Source: Brevundimonas sp.
GTDB lineage: Bacteria > Pseudomonadota > Alphaproteobacteria > Caulobacterales > Caulobacteraceae
DNA: 64,000 nucleotides
Assembly (NCBI GenBank): GCA_003248965.1
Contig: QFQU01000012.1
Span: forward strand, 73,903-137,902
Reading direction: 5' to 3'
Shown here in pieces: positions 8,453-16,151 of the stretch. A program made the position numbers and the translations under genes. Below the pieces are notes generated by a model that saw nothing but the letters and a program-made list of their open reading frames with translations, did not search any database and was not told the origin of the DNA. Numbering within the stretch: the stretch's first letter is position 1; the number at the start of each line of letters is the position of its first letter.

Positions 8453-8905
8453 ATGACCGAGCCCTATCGCATCCGTGAAGCCGCCATCTGGGCCCAGGCC
8501 CGCGCCGACTATCTGTCGGGTCTCAGCGCCGAGGCCGTGTGTCGTCGCCACGACCTGGGCCTGTCCGCCTTTCGCCGCCGCGCCCGCAAATACGGCTGGC
8601 GGCGCAGCGATCAGGTCGAGCCGCCGCCCGGCGAGATCGACCTGAACCTCTATTCCGACCTTGACATGGACGATCTGGCCCAAACCGCGCGCCTGCGCTT
8701 CGCCGAGGCGGTCGAGGGCGGACGCGCGTCGGACGCCCGCCGCTGGCGCGCCTTGGCCGACGAACTGCGCCGCGAGGCTCGCGCCTTCGACAGGGACTTC
8801 TTCAGGGGCATGAGCCGCGAGGAGGTGGCCGCCTCGATGGAAAACATGCGGCGCGAGATCGCGGAAGAAGACGAGGCCCTGCTGGGTCCGCCGCCCGGGG
8901 GCTGA
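8453..8905 (+). CDS. Conserved hypothetical protein with an N-terminal helix-turn-helix-like segment
   Basis: The 150-residue protein starts MTEPYRIREAAIWAQARADY. Residues 10-45 (LSGLSAEAVCRRHDLGLSAFRRRARKYGWRR) resemble the DNA-binding helix-turn-helix seen in phage terminase small subunits and transposase-like proteins. The rest is charged and helical and ends in GPPPGG. No phage genes are nearby, so it is more likely a chromosomal relative than a prophage remnant. An ATG 12 nt upstream (8441) is equally possible. It runs convergently into rsmD across a terminator-like hairpin. Function unknown. Confidence 0.6.
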   Translation: MTEPYRIREAAIWAQARADYLSGLSAEAVCRRHDLGLSAFRRRARKYGWRRSDQVEPPPGEIDLNLYSDLDMDDLAQTARLRFAEAVEGGRASDARRWRALADELRREARAFDRDFFRGMSREEVAASMENMRREIAEEDEALLGPPPGG

Positions 8906-8910
8906 CCTGA

Positions 8911-8930
8911 TTGCGAGCGGCTCGCAAAAA
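8911..8930 (+). terminator. Short hairpin with A tract after the HTH-like gene
   Basis: TTGCGAG/CTCGCAA (8911-8917 and 8921-8927) forms a 7-bp stem with a 3-nt loop, followed by A residues. It sits between two convergent genes next to a larger perfect hairpin. On its own it is weak evidence for termination. Confidence 0.35.
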
Positions 8931-8938
8931 TCTGCACG

Positions 8939-8972
8939 AAAGTGCACTGTAAAAAATCACAGTGCACTTTTT
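8939..8972. terminator. Bidirectional intrinsic terminator between convergent genes
   Basis: A perfect 12-bp inverted repeat, AAAGTGCACTGT at 8939-8950 and ACAGTGCACTTT at 8959-8970, has an A-rich 8-nt loop. It ends in T residues on the plus strand and in T residues on the minus strand too. It sits between the plus-strand HTH-like gene and minus-strand rsmD, as expected for a shared terminator. Confidence 0.8.
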
Positions 8973-8977
8973 CCCGC

Positions 8978-9553
8978 TCAGGTGACGGGGGCCGCCACCT
9001 TCAGGAACAGCACCCGCGCCGCGCCGTAATCGCGCGCGTCCAGCCGCTGATAGCCGGGCGTCTCGATCTCCGGCTCGTCCGACCCGCGCTCGAACACCAC
9101 CAGGGCGCCGGGCTTGAGCCAGCTTCCCTCGATCAACCGCCCCAGCGTCTGCTCCCCCAGCCCCTTGCCATAGGGCGGGTCCAGGAAGGCCAGGTCGAAC
9201 GCCTCGGCGATGGGGCCGGGCCGCACGCCCAGGTCCGTCGCGCTCCTGCGATGCACCCGCGTGCGTCCCATCAACCCATAGGCGTCGGCGTTCTCGCGGA
9301 TCGCGCCGCGCGCCGCGTCATCGGTCTCGACGAACAGGCAGAAGCCGGCCCCCCGGCTGACCGCCTCGAACCCCAGGGCGCCCGATCCGGCGTACAGGTC
9401 GATGACCCGCATACCCTGCAGGCTCTCGCCCCAGGCGGCGTGTTCCAGCACATTGAACACGGCCTGGCGCGCCCGGTCGGAGGTCGGGCGGGTGCCCTGC
9501 CCCTCCGGCGCGACGATGGCCCGGCCCTTCAGACTCCCGGCGACGATCCTCAT
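8978..9553 (-). CDS. rsmD: 16S rRNA (guanine966-N2)-methyltransferase RsmD
   Basis: The 191-residue protein starts MRIVAGSLKGRAIVAPEG and carries TRPTSDRARQAVFNVL, typical of RsmD. The AdoMet-binding motif is VIDLYAGSGALGFEA and the catalytic motif is DPPYGKG. It methylates G966 of 16S rRNA during 30S assembly. The gene follows a GFA-family gene by four bases on the same strand and ends at a bidirectional terminator. Length matches the family. Confidence 0.95.
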   Translation of the reverse strand: MRIVAGSLKGRAIVAPEGQGTRPTSDRARQAVFNVLEHAAWGESLQGMRVIDLYAGSGALGFEAVSRGAGFCLFVETDDAARGAIRENADAYGLMGRTRVHRRSATDLGVRPGPIAEAFDLAFLDPPYGKGLGEQTLGRLIEGSWLKPGALVVFERGSDEPEIETPGYQRLDARDYGAARVLFLKVAAPVT

Positions 9554-9557
9554 GGCG

Positions 9558-9968
9558 TCAGTCCTGCGGCGGCGCGAACAGGGCGTACAGCTCGTCCGTG
9601 GTCAGGCGCGGCCGCTCCCCCGCCAACGCATAGGTCGCCGGCTTGCTCTCGATGCAGAACTCGTCCTCCAGGGCGAAGGCCGCCGGATCGTCGAACGCCT
9701 GGGCCGAGACCATGGTCGTGGTCCCGTCGTTGGAGCGCCAGAACAGGCCCGTTCCGCAGGTCGGGCAGAACTGACGCACGGCCCAGTCGGACGAGGCGTA
9801 GGTCGCCACCTCGCCCGTAACCTGCACGCTGTCGCCGCAGTCCACGCTGAACAGGATGCCGCCCGACAAGCGGCGGCACGTATCGCAGTGGCAGGCGTGC
9901 ATCCCACCCCTGGGCGTGGCCGTAAAGGTGACGGCGCCGCACAGGCACCGGCCGGTCGAGGTGGTCAT
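9558..9968 (-). CDS. GFA (glutathione-dependent formaldehyde-activating)/CENP-V family protein
   Basis: The 136-residue protein has the zinc-binding cysteines of the GFA fold: CLCGAVTF near residue 8, HCDTCRRLSGG near residue 27, and CPTCGTGLFWRS near residue 68. Family members bind two zinc ions. The founding enzyme was proposed to condense glutathione with formaldehyde, but for most members the substrate is unknown, so only the family is claimed. It lies four bases upstream of rsmD and about 20 bases downstream of the pseudouridine synthase gene, all on the minus strand. Confidence 0.88.
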   Translation of the reverse strand: MTTSTGRCLCGAVTFTATPRGGMHACHCDTCRRLSGGILFSVDCGDSVQVTGEVATYASSDWAVRQFCPTCGTGLFWRSNDGTTTMVSAQAFDDPAAFALEDEFCIESKPATYALAGERPRLTTDELYALFAPPQD

Positions 9969-9990
9969 CGTTCAGTCCCCTGCGGCGGCC

Positions 9991-11511
9991 TCAGCGCGGT
10001 GTGCGCGGCTTGCCGCCGGGGCTGCGTCCGCTGGTTCCCGACGGTCCCGCCGGCTTGCCCCCGCTGCGAGGCTTGAAGTCCCGACCGCCCGACCTGGCCC
10101 CGCCGCCTTCACGCTGCTTGCCGGCGCCGAACTTGCCGCCCGCGGGCTTGCGCCGATCGTCGATGAACTGGTCGTCGCGTGGCTTGGAGGCGCGCTTGGG
10201 CCGATCCCCGTCCTCGCGCACGGGGCGGTCGCCGGCGGGCGCGGTGCGTTCGCGCGGCTTGAAGCTCTTGGCATGCTCGAACTTGGGCGCGGCCTTGGCC
10301 CAGCCGTCCTTCTTTGGCGGTCGCTCGCGGCGCTCGACCGCATCGGCCTGGGCGGTTTCGGCGGCGCGGACGCGGCTGGGCTTCCTCGACGGGTCCGACA
10401 TGGCCGAACCCGACCGGCCCTTGACGATGGGCGTGGACACCCGACGGCCGGGGATGGGCGAAGGCGTCTCGACCGTGTTGCCGGTCGGCAGGTTCTCGGG
10501 CCGGATGTATTCGGCCAGCAGCTCGCGGATCACGCGCGGCCCGACCTCTTCGACCGCCCCGACGGGCAGGACGTCCAGGCGGAACGGCCCGTAGGCCAGG
10601 CGGATCAGCCGGTTGACCGTCAGGCCGACGGACTCCAGCACCTTACGGACTTCGCGGTTCTTGCCCTCGGTGATCGACACCGAGATCCACAGGTTCGCCG
10701 GCGCCTTGCCGTCCTCGGACTTGCTTTCCTTGGCCTTGTCCAGCGTCGCCTCGATGGGGCCATAGGACACGCCGTCCACGACCACGCCCTCCTTCAGCTT
10801 GTCCAACTGCTCCTGGGTGATCTTGCCGCGCGCCCTCGCTCTATACTGGCGCACCAAGGCCGTCGAGGGCAGCTCCAGCGCCCGACTCAGCTCACCGTCG
10901 TTGGTCAGGAGCAGCAGGCCTTCGGTCGCCAGATCGAGCCGTCCGACCGAGATCACGCGCGGCAGACCGGCCGGCAGGGCGTCGAACACCGTCGGCCGTC
11001 CCGTCGGATCGCTGTGGCTGGTCAACAGGCCGGCGGGCTTGTGATAGCGCCAGACGCGCGTCGCCTGGGTCGAACCGATGGGCTTGCCGTCCACCGTGAT
11101 CACGTCGTCGCGCGTCACCAAGGTCGCGGGCGTGTCCAGGATGCGGCCGTTGACCGCCACCTTGCCCAGACCGATCAGCCGTTCGACCTCGCGGCGCGAG
11201 GCGATGCCGGCGCGGGCCATGGTCTTGGCGATTCGCTCGGCGCGCAGCGGCGTGTCCGGCGTCTTGGACTTGGCGTCTTTGCCGCCCTTGTCGGCGCGGG
11301 GCCGGTCACTGCGAGGCTTGTCGCCGCGGGACCGATCAGGCTTGTCACCGAACCGCTTTGCGCCGTCGTCGCGAGGGCCGCGCGGCTTGTCGCCGAATGA
11401 TCTCGTCCCGTCGCCGCTCTTGCGGGGACCGGAGGATTTAAAGGGCCGGGGCGACCGTTCGTCTTGACGGGCGCGGGGCTTCTTGTCGTTGTCGTCTGTA
11501 TGGCGGACCAT
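9991..11511 (-). CDS. rluB: RsuA/RluB-family 23S rRNA pseudouridine synthase with long basic tails
   Basis: The 506-residue protein has an S4 RNA-binding domain (RIAKTMARAGIASRREVERLIGLGKVAVNG) near residues 95-150. The pseudouridine synthase domain follows, with the catalytic aspartate in GRLDLATEGLLLLTNDGEL. About 90 residues before and 150 after are Lys/Arg/Pro/Gly-rich and low in complexity (KPRDDQFIDDRRKPAGGKFG, ending PGGKPRTPR). Such tails are common in alphaproteobacterial RluB-type enzymes and probably add nonspecific RNA contacts. Known role: isomerising a uridine in the peptidyl-transferase region of 23S rRNA. The chosen ATG overlaps the divergent tadA start by 12 bp. RsuA (16S-specific) is the alternative, but the long tail fits RluB. 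Confidence 0.85.
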   Translation of the reverse strand: MVRHTDDNDKKPRARQDERSPRPFKSSGPRKSGDGTRSFGDKPRGPRDDGAKRFGDKPDRSRGDKPRSDRPRADKGGKDAKSKTPDTPLRAERIAKTMARAGIASRREVERLIGLGKVAVNGRILDTPATLVTRDDVITVDGKPIGSTQATRVWRYHKPAGLLTSHSDPTGRPTVFDALPAGLPRVISVGRLDLATEGLLLLTNDGELSRALELPSTALVRQYRARARGKITQEQLDKLKEGVVVDGVSYGPIEATLDKAKESKSEDGKAPANLWISVSITEGKNREVRKVLESVGLTVNRLIRLAYGPFRLDVLPVGAVEEVGPRVIRELLAEYIRPENLPTGNTVETPSPIPGRRVSTPIVKGRSGSAMSDPSRKPSRVRAAETAQADAVERRERPPKKDGWAKAAPKFEHAKSFKPRERTAPAGDRPVREDGDRPKRASKPRDDQFIDDRRKPAGGKFGAGKQREGGGARSGGRDFKPRSGGKPAGPSGTSGRSPGGKPRTPR

Positions 11512-11982
11512 GATGAGCGGTTCATGCGCATGGCGCTGGACCAAGCGCAAGCGGCGGCGGACGCAGGAGAGGTGCCTGTGGGCGCAATTCTTGTCGATCC
11601 GGCCTCTGGCGAGGTGATTTCGACCGGCGCCAACGGCCCCATCGGCGCACACGACCCCACGGCCCACGCCGAGATCGTGGCCATGCGGCGGGCGGCGACG
11701 GCGCTGGGCAATTATCGCCTGACGGACCTGACCCTCTATGTGACGCTGGAGCCGTGCGCCATGTGCGCGGGCGCCATCAGCCACGCCCGCATCGGCCGCG
11801 TGGTCTGGGCCGCCGACGATCCCAAGGGCGGCGCCGTCATCCACGGTCCGCGTCTGTTCGAACAACCCACATGCCACTGGCGTCCGGCGACCGACTCGGG
11901 TCCTCTGGCCCAGGAGGCGTCCGCCCTGCTCAAGGCCTTCTTCCGTCAACGGAGGGGAACGGCGGCGGGTCGCGCACGTTAG
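11500..11982 (+). CDS. tadA: tRNA-specific adenosine deaminase TadA
   Basis: The 160-residue protein has the cytidine/deoxycytidylate deaminase-type zinc site. HAE in DPTAHAEIVAMR carries the catalytic Glu, and TLEPCAMCAGAI carries the two zinc cysteines. It converts A34 to inosine in tRNA-Arg(ACG), an essential decoding step. The first ATG (11500) lies inside the 5' end of the divergent rluB gene. An internal ATG at 11524 would remove the overlap, still keep the conserved FMRMALDQA helix almost intact, and cannot be excluded. No strong Shine-Dalgarno distinguishes them. Confidence 0.94.
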   Translation: MADHDERFMRMALDQAQAAADAGEVPVGAILVDPASGEVISTGANGPIGAHDPTAHAEIVAMRRAATALGNYRLTDLTLYVTLEPCAMCAGAISHARIGRVVWAADDPKGGAVIHGPRLFEQPTCHWRPATDSGPLAQEASALLKAFFRQRRGTAAGRAR

Positions 11983-11984
11983 AC

Positions 11985-12000
11985 CGCCGCAAAAGCGGCG
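11985..12000 (+). terminator. Small GC hairpin after tadA
   Basis: CGCCGC-AAAA-GCGGCG forms a perfect 6-bp stem just after the tadA stop. There is no T tract, so it is at best a weak terminator or an RNA-end stabiliser. Confidence 0.3.
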
Positions 12001-12030
12001 CCGTTGGGCGGCGCCGTGGAGGGAACGACC

Positions 12031-12456
12031 TTGTCCAAACCGGATCTGCCGCAATCCATCGTGTTCAGCGGCCTTGCGGCCCTGGCCTTTTTGACCGCCT
12101 GCGGCCCCAACCCCGACAAGGCCCCCCGCACCGGCGACGAGGTCAAGGAACGCGCCATCGAGGCCCAGACCGCCCGCCAGCGCACCGGCGCCGAGATTCA
12201 GGACCGCACCCTGAACCGCGTCGTCCACACCGTCTATCTGTGCGACAACGGCGAGCGCCTGTCGGTCGATTTCGACAATCCGCGCCAGATGGCCACCGTC
12301 CGCAACTCGTCCGGCGAGGCCGTGGACCTGTATCAGGAGCGCGCCGCCGACGGCATCTGGTATCGCGCCTCCAACGTCGAACTGCGCGGCAAGGGCGTCC
12401 TGGCCACCTGGTCCGTCGAGGGCCGACAGCCCACGGACTGCCGCGCCGTCGATTGA
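12031..12456 (+). CDS. MliC-like lipoprotein (C-type lysozyme inhibitor family)
   Basis: The 141-residue product is read from a TTG start at 12031, set by a GGAGGG Shine-Dalgarno eight bases upstream. Its lipoprotein signal is SIVFSGLAALAFLTAC. The C-terminal 75 residues fit the MliC/PliC fold: VYLCDNGERLSVDFDN, then an Ala/Gly/Tyr core (AADGIWYRASNVELRGKG) and a final cysteine that can pair with the first. Family members sit in the outer membrane or periplasm and block host c-type lysozymes. Here that activity is inferred from fold only. An upstream TTG/GTG in the same frame would spoil the spacing to the Shine-Dalgarno. Confidence 0.75.
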   Translation: MSKPDLPQSIVFSGLAALAFLTACGPNPDKAPRTGDEVKERAIEAQTARQRTGAEIQDRTLNRVVHTVYLCDNGERLSVDFDNPRQMATVRNSSGEAVDLYQERAADGIWYRASNVELRGKGVLATWSVEGRQPTDCRAVD

Positions 12457-12690
12457 TCCAGCTTCGCGGCGGCACACTGGGCCGGTCAAGACGCGCCCCT
12501 GCCCCGGCCCCTCCCCGTCGCCGACGTGATCGCAGCCTTGGTTGCGGAGATGCAGCCGCATTGGACCTGCCAGAAGTAAGACGTCAGGGCGCAGCTTTTT
12601 GCCGAACCACAACCCAAGACAGAAGTGACGACAACCTTGAATTTGCCGCATGAAAATGTGACGTATCGGCAGTCTTAGAGGGATAGGTAG
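12457..12690. other. Gap without a recognised gene
   Basis: This 234-bp stretch lies between the MliC-like gene and the small lipoprotein gene. The MliC reading frame stays open for about 40 codons beyond its stop but has no good start and no recognisable similarity. The last 60 bases are relatively AT-rich and probably hold the promoter of the lipoprotein gene, although no clear -35/-10 pair is visible. Confidence 0.4.
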
Positions 12691-12879
12691 ATGATCAACC
12701 CCAAGTTAGTTGCCGCTTCGACCCTGGTTCTCGGTGTTCTGGCCCTTTCGGGTTGCGCCGCCTCGAACACAAATCAGTTTGCTGCTGCAAAGCCTGTGGA
12801 AGACCCGAGGTGGGGACTCGAAACTGCACCTTTGAACCCCCGGGTCGGCACGGATCAGGGCTTCTCCGGACCGCGCTGA
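12691..12879 (+). CDS. Small lipoprotein, 62 residues
   Basis: The protein starts MINPKLVAASTLVLGVLALS followed by GCAAS, a clear type II signal peptide with the lipobox cysteine at residue 22. The mature part is only about 40 residues and polar (VEDPRWGLETAPLNPRVGTD). A good Shine-Dalgarno (GAGGGATAG) precedes the ATG. It is probably anchored in the outer membrane. No function can be assigned. It converges with the minus-strand acetyltransferase gene. Confidence 0.75.
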   Translation: MINPKLVAASTLVLGVLALSGCAASNTNQFAAAKPVEDPRWGLETAPLNPRVGTDQGFSGPR

Positions 12880-12907
12880 TAAGCGATACGCCTTTAATCG
12901 GCCTCGC

Positions 12908-13498
12908 TCAGCCGAACGCCGCCAGCCGCCGGTCCAAACCCTCGCGCACCTCGGGCCAGTCGTCGTCGATGACGGCGAACATCACCGTGTCGCGCGCCCG
13001 GCCGGTCCAGGTGGTCTTGTGCTTCCTCAGCACCCCTTCGGCCCTGGCGCCCAACTTCATGATCGCGGCCTGGCTCTGGGCGTTGACGGCGTCGGTGATG
13101 ATCTCGACCCGCACTGCCCCGGCGTCGAAGGCGTGACCCAGCAACAGCCGCTTGCACGCCGGATTGATCGGCCCGCCGCGCGCCTCGGGCCGATAGAAGG
13201 TCGAGCCGATCTCGCAGCGGCGATGGGCGGGATTGATCTCATACAGGCTGGTCGTGCCGACCACCGCCCCGTCCGACCGCCGCCGCACCGCATAGGCGAT
13301 GCGCGTGCCCGCCCGCATCGCCGCCAGCGCTGCCGTCCACCAGCCGTCGAAATGCTCGCCCTGGGCCGAGCCGAACATGATCGCCCAGGCCTCGGGATCG
13401 CAGTCCAGCGCCGCCCGCACCTCGGCCTTCAGCCCGTCCTCGAACGGCTCCAGCCGCACGAAACGGTCCTCCAGTGGCCCGACGCCGATCCGCATCAT
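12908..13498 (-). CDS. GNAT-family N-acetyltransferase (RimJ/RimL-like)
   Basis: The 196-residue protein matches the RimJ/RimL type. It has a short strand with VRLEPFED, a central YAVRRRSDGAVVGTTSLYEI, and the acetyl-CoA loop region STFYRPEARGGPINPACKRLLLGHAFD, ending in the family signature NAQSQAAIMKLGARAEGVLRKH. Such enzymes acetylate protein N-termini or small amines; the substrate is unknown. The ATG overlaps the aroB stop (ATGATG/TGA), so translation is likely coupled to aroB in an aroK-aroB-acetyltransferase operon. Confidence 0.88.
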   Translation of the reverse strand: MMRIGVGPLEDRFVRLEPFEDGLKAEVRAALDCDPEAWAIMFGSAQGEHFDGWWTAALAAMRAGTRIAYAVRRRSDGAVVGTTSLYEINPAHRRCEIGSTFYRPEARGGPINPACKRLLLGHAFDAGAVRVEIITDAVNAQSQAAIMKLGARAEGVLRKHKTTWTGRARDTVMFAVIDDDWPEVREGLDRRLAAFG

Positions 13499-14601
13499 GC
13501 CGTCGCGCCCTCTGCGATCAGGAAGGCGCGCACCCCGGCCGCATCCACGCCCTTGGCCACGAAGGCCCGGCCGATCCCGTGCGCCAGGATCAGGGTCAGC
13601 GCCCCGCCCTCGGCCTTCTTGTCCCCGGCCATCAGGGCCAGCAGCCGATCCGCCGCGAACGTCCCGGCCTGATCCAGCCGCGTCGGCAGGCCCGCCGCCG
13701 CGACCACCGCCTCGACCCGCGCGGCGTCCTCGGCCGAACACAGCCCCTCGGCCGCCGAATAGCGGAAGGCCATGCAGCACCCCAGCGCCACCGCCTCGCC
13801 GTGCGCCAGCGCCCCTTCGTCGAACCCGACCTCGGTCTCCACCGCATGGCCGAAGGTGTGGCCCAGGTTCAGCAGGGCGCGCCGCCCCGCCTCCTTCTCG
13901 TCCTCGCCGACCACCGCGCTCTTGATCTCGACCGAGCGGATCACCGCCCGTTCCAGCGCCGCCGGATCGCCGCGCGCGCCCGCCGCCCCCTCGTCCGCCA
14001 GCCAGTCGAAGAAGGCCGGATCGCAGATCAGCCCGTGCTTCAGCACCTCGGCCCAGCCCGACCGCACCTGGCGTTCCGGCAGGGTCGCCAACACGTCGAT
14101 ATCGGCCAGCACCAGACGCGGCTGGTGGAAGGCGCCGACCAGGTTCTTGCCGCGCGGCGTGTCGATGGCCGTCTTGCCGCCGACGGAGGAATCCACCTGA
14201 GCCAGCAGGGTCGTCGGAACCTGCACGAAGTCGATCCCGCGCATGTAGAGCGCCGCCGCCAGACCGGCCAGATCGCCCACGACCCCGCCGCCCAGCGCCA
14301 CGACCACGTCCTTGCGGTCCAGCCCGATCTCCAGCAGCCGGTCCAGCACCCGCTCAAGCTCGGCGAACGACTTGGACCCCTCGCCCGCCGGCACGACGAC
14401 GATCTCGGTCTTCACGCCCGCCGCCGTCAACGACGCCGTCAGGGCCGCGCCGTGGATGGCCGCCACCGTCTCGTCCGTGACGATCACCGTGCGCCCCTTC
14501 GCCAGCGGCGCGATCCGCCCGCCCGCCTGGGCCAGCAGGCCGCGTCCCACCACGACGTCATAGGCGGCGAAGGCGCCCCCGCTGACCGGAATAATCGTCA
14601 T
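13495..14601 (-). CDS. aroB: 3-dehydroquinate synthase AroB
   Basis: The 368-residue enzyme has the NAD-binding GGGVVGDLAGLAAALYMRG and the substrate/zinc motifs PTTLLAQVDSSVGGKTAID, KNLVGAFHQP and EVLKHGLICD, with later zinc-binding histidines in NLGHTFGHAVE. It converts DAHP to 3-dehydroquinate, step two of the shikimate pathway. Its ATG overlaps the aroK stop by four bases (ATGA), and its own stop overlaps the acetyltransferase start, a tightly coupled operon. The aroK-aroB pairing is standard in alphaproteobacteria. Confidence 0.97.
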   Translation of the reverse strand: MTIIPVSGGAFAAYDVVVGRGLLAQAGGRIAPLAKGRTVIVTDETVAAIHGAALTASLTAAGVKTEIVVVPAGEGSKSFAELERVLDRLLEIGLDRKDVVVALGGGVVGDLAGLAAALYMRGIDFVQVPTTLLAQVDSSVGGKTAIDTPRGKNLVGAFHQPRLVLADIDVLATLPERQVRSGWAEVLKHGLICDPAFFDWLADEGAAGARGDPAALERAVIRSVEIKSAVVGEDEKEAGRRALLNLGHTFGHAVETEVGFDEGALAHGEAVALGCCMAFRYSAAEGLCSAEDAARVEAVVAAAGLPTRLDQAGTFAADRLLALMAGDKKAEGGALTLILAHGIGRAFVAKGVDAAGVRAFLIAEGATA

Positions 14602-15164
14602 TGCGGGGTCTCCGTGCGTCGTCTCTGGCGCCAGTGTCGGCGCAGGTTCTTGTGAATGGCGTCGACCGCCTGGCCGTGCGAGCCTTGGCCCACATCGACC
14701 GTCACGTCCGCCTCGCCATAGATGGGATAGCGCACCTCGGCCAAGGTCGTCAGCACCTCCAGCGGGTCCTTGCCGCGCAACAGGGGCCGGGTGTCGCGCC
14801 GCGCCACCCGTTCGGCGATCACCGCCAGATCGGCCCTCAGCCAGACGGTGTCGGCCCGTTCCTTCAGCAGCGCCCGCGTCTCGGGGTTCATCATCGCCCC
14901 GCCGCCGGTGGCCAGGACGATGGGCGGGCCTTCCAGCAGGCGTCGAATTACCCGCGCCTCCCCGGCCCGGAACTCCGCCTCGCCCAGGGCGGCGAAGATT
15001 TCCGACACCGTCATCCCGGCCGCCTCTTCGATCTCCACGTCCCCGTCGGCGAAGGGCAGCTTCAGCCGGTTGGCCAGCCGCCGCCCCACCGACGATTTGC
15101 CCACCCCCATCAGGCCGACCAGGGCTATGGTGCGGCTGGGCGCCGGATTCGCACGCCGCCTCAT
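14598..15164 (-). CDS. aroK: Shikimate kinase AroK
   Basis: The 188-residue protein has Walker A GLMGVGKSSVGRRLA, the shikimate-binding FADGDVEIEE, and the P-loop partner ATGGGAMMNPETR, with the lid arginine in RPLLRG. It phosphorylates shikimate in the cytoplasm. The start at 15164 gives the usual short N-terminus (MRRRANPAPSRTIALVG). A longer in-frame start would add a basic, Arg-rich extension not typical of the family. It heads the aroK-aroB operon, divergent from xerD. Confidence 0.95.
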   Translation of the reverse strand: MRRRANPAPSRTIALVGLMGVGKSSVGRRLANRLKLPFADGDVEIEEAAGMTVSEIFAALGEAEFRAGEARVIRRLLEGPPIVLATGGGAMMNPETRALLKERADTVWLRADLAVIAERVARRDTRPLLRGKDPLEVLTTLAEVRYPIYGEADVTVDVGQGSHGQAVDAIHKNLRRHWRQRRRTETPQ

Positions 15165-15289
15165 CCGGCGGCTCCGGCGGAACGGACGGTCGAAGGAACG
15201 GCGAAGGCGAAGGCGCAGGCAGGCATGATCCCTGAAACCTCTACACCAAGCCAGACCGTGCGCCATCCGTCCGAAGGCAGGTTCGGTCG

Positions 15290-16134
15290 ATGACGCCCCA
15301 GATCGAGGCCTTTCTGGAGATGATGGCGGTCGAACGCGACGCCTCGCCCCACACCCTGTCGGCCTATGGCCGCGATCTGGCCGACGCCGAGACCGCCCTT
15401 TCGGACGCCGGCGGCCTGATGGGCGCGGACGCCGAGGCCGTCGAGGTCTGGTTCGCCGACCTGTCGCGGCGCGGCCTGTCCGCCGCCACCGCCGCGCGCC
15501 GCCGGTCCTCCGCGCGCCAGTTCTATCGTTTCGCCCTGGCCGAGGGCTGGCGCGCCGACGATCCCTCGCGCCGCCTCGATGCGCCCAGACAGGGCCGGTC
15601 GCTGCCCAAGGTCTTGAGCCGCGCCGAGATCGACGCCCTTCTGGCCGCTTCGGCCGCGCGCGACGCGGCGGCGGGCCTGCGCCTGGTCGCCCTGGTGGAG
15701 ATGGCCTACGCCTCGGGCCTGCGGGTGTCGGAACTGCTGGGGCTGAAGGTCGAGGCCGTGCGACGCGACCCCGCCTATCTGATCGTGCGCGGCAAGGGCG
15801 GCAAGGAAAGGCTCGCCCCCCTCAATCCCGCCGCCCGCGAGGCGATCAAGGCGTGGCTGACCGCCCGCGACGCCAAACTCAAGGGCAAGGATGGCCGCAA
15901 ACCCGAGGCGCCCGACAGCCCCTGGCTGTTCCCCTCCTCCGGCCGCACCGGCCACCTGACCCCGCGCCGCTTCGCCCAGTTGCTGGACGAGGCCGCGATC
16001 ACGGCCGGAATCGACCCGGCCCGCGTCAGCCCCCACGTCCTGCGCCACGCCTTCGCCACCCACCTGCTGGAAGGCGGCGCCGACCTCTGACCCAGGTCGT
16101 CCAGCAAAACCACCCCTTGGCGCGCGAGGACTGA
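15290..16134 (+). pseudogene. xerD: Tyrosine recombinase XerD, inactivated by an out-of-frame internal deletion near the 3' end
   Basis: The frame opens MTPQIEAFLEMMAVERDASP and shows a normal SAM-like core-binding domain and most of the catalytic domain: Arg in ASGLRVSELLGL, Lys in VRGKGGKERLAPL, and the HxxR box in SPHVLRHAFATH. It then stops at 16088-16090 straight after LLEGGADL. In XerD this position is normally followed by RVVQ..LGH and, about 35 residues on, the tyrosine in TTQIYTHV. Directly after the stop, another frame reads LTQVVQQNHPLARED and stops at 16134. That looks like the true XerD C-terminal end. So roughly 100 nt carrying the LGH histidine and catalytic tyrosine seem to be missing. 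As it stands the product would bind DNA but could not cleave it. Sequencing or assembly error is the main alternative. Confidence 0.8.
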
Positions 16135-16151
16135 CGGCGCATATTCGGGCA

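Noticed and set aside
8453..8905. Possible prophage terminase small subunit because of the helix-turn-helix-like start.
   Set aside because: No other phage gene is nearby, codon use matches the chromosome, and the C-terminal half is unlike terminases.
9856..11400. Open frame of more than 500 codons opposite the pseudouridine synthase gene.
   Set aside because: It is antisense to a well-supported gene with Lys/Arg-rich tails whose complement stays open by composition.
12457..12579. In-frame open stretch of about 40 codons directly after the MliC stop, as if the stop were read through or mutated.
   Set aside because: The MliC fold already ends with its usual final cysteine before the stop. 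The extension has no recognisable similarity, and open frames of this length are common by chance in GC-rich DNA.
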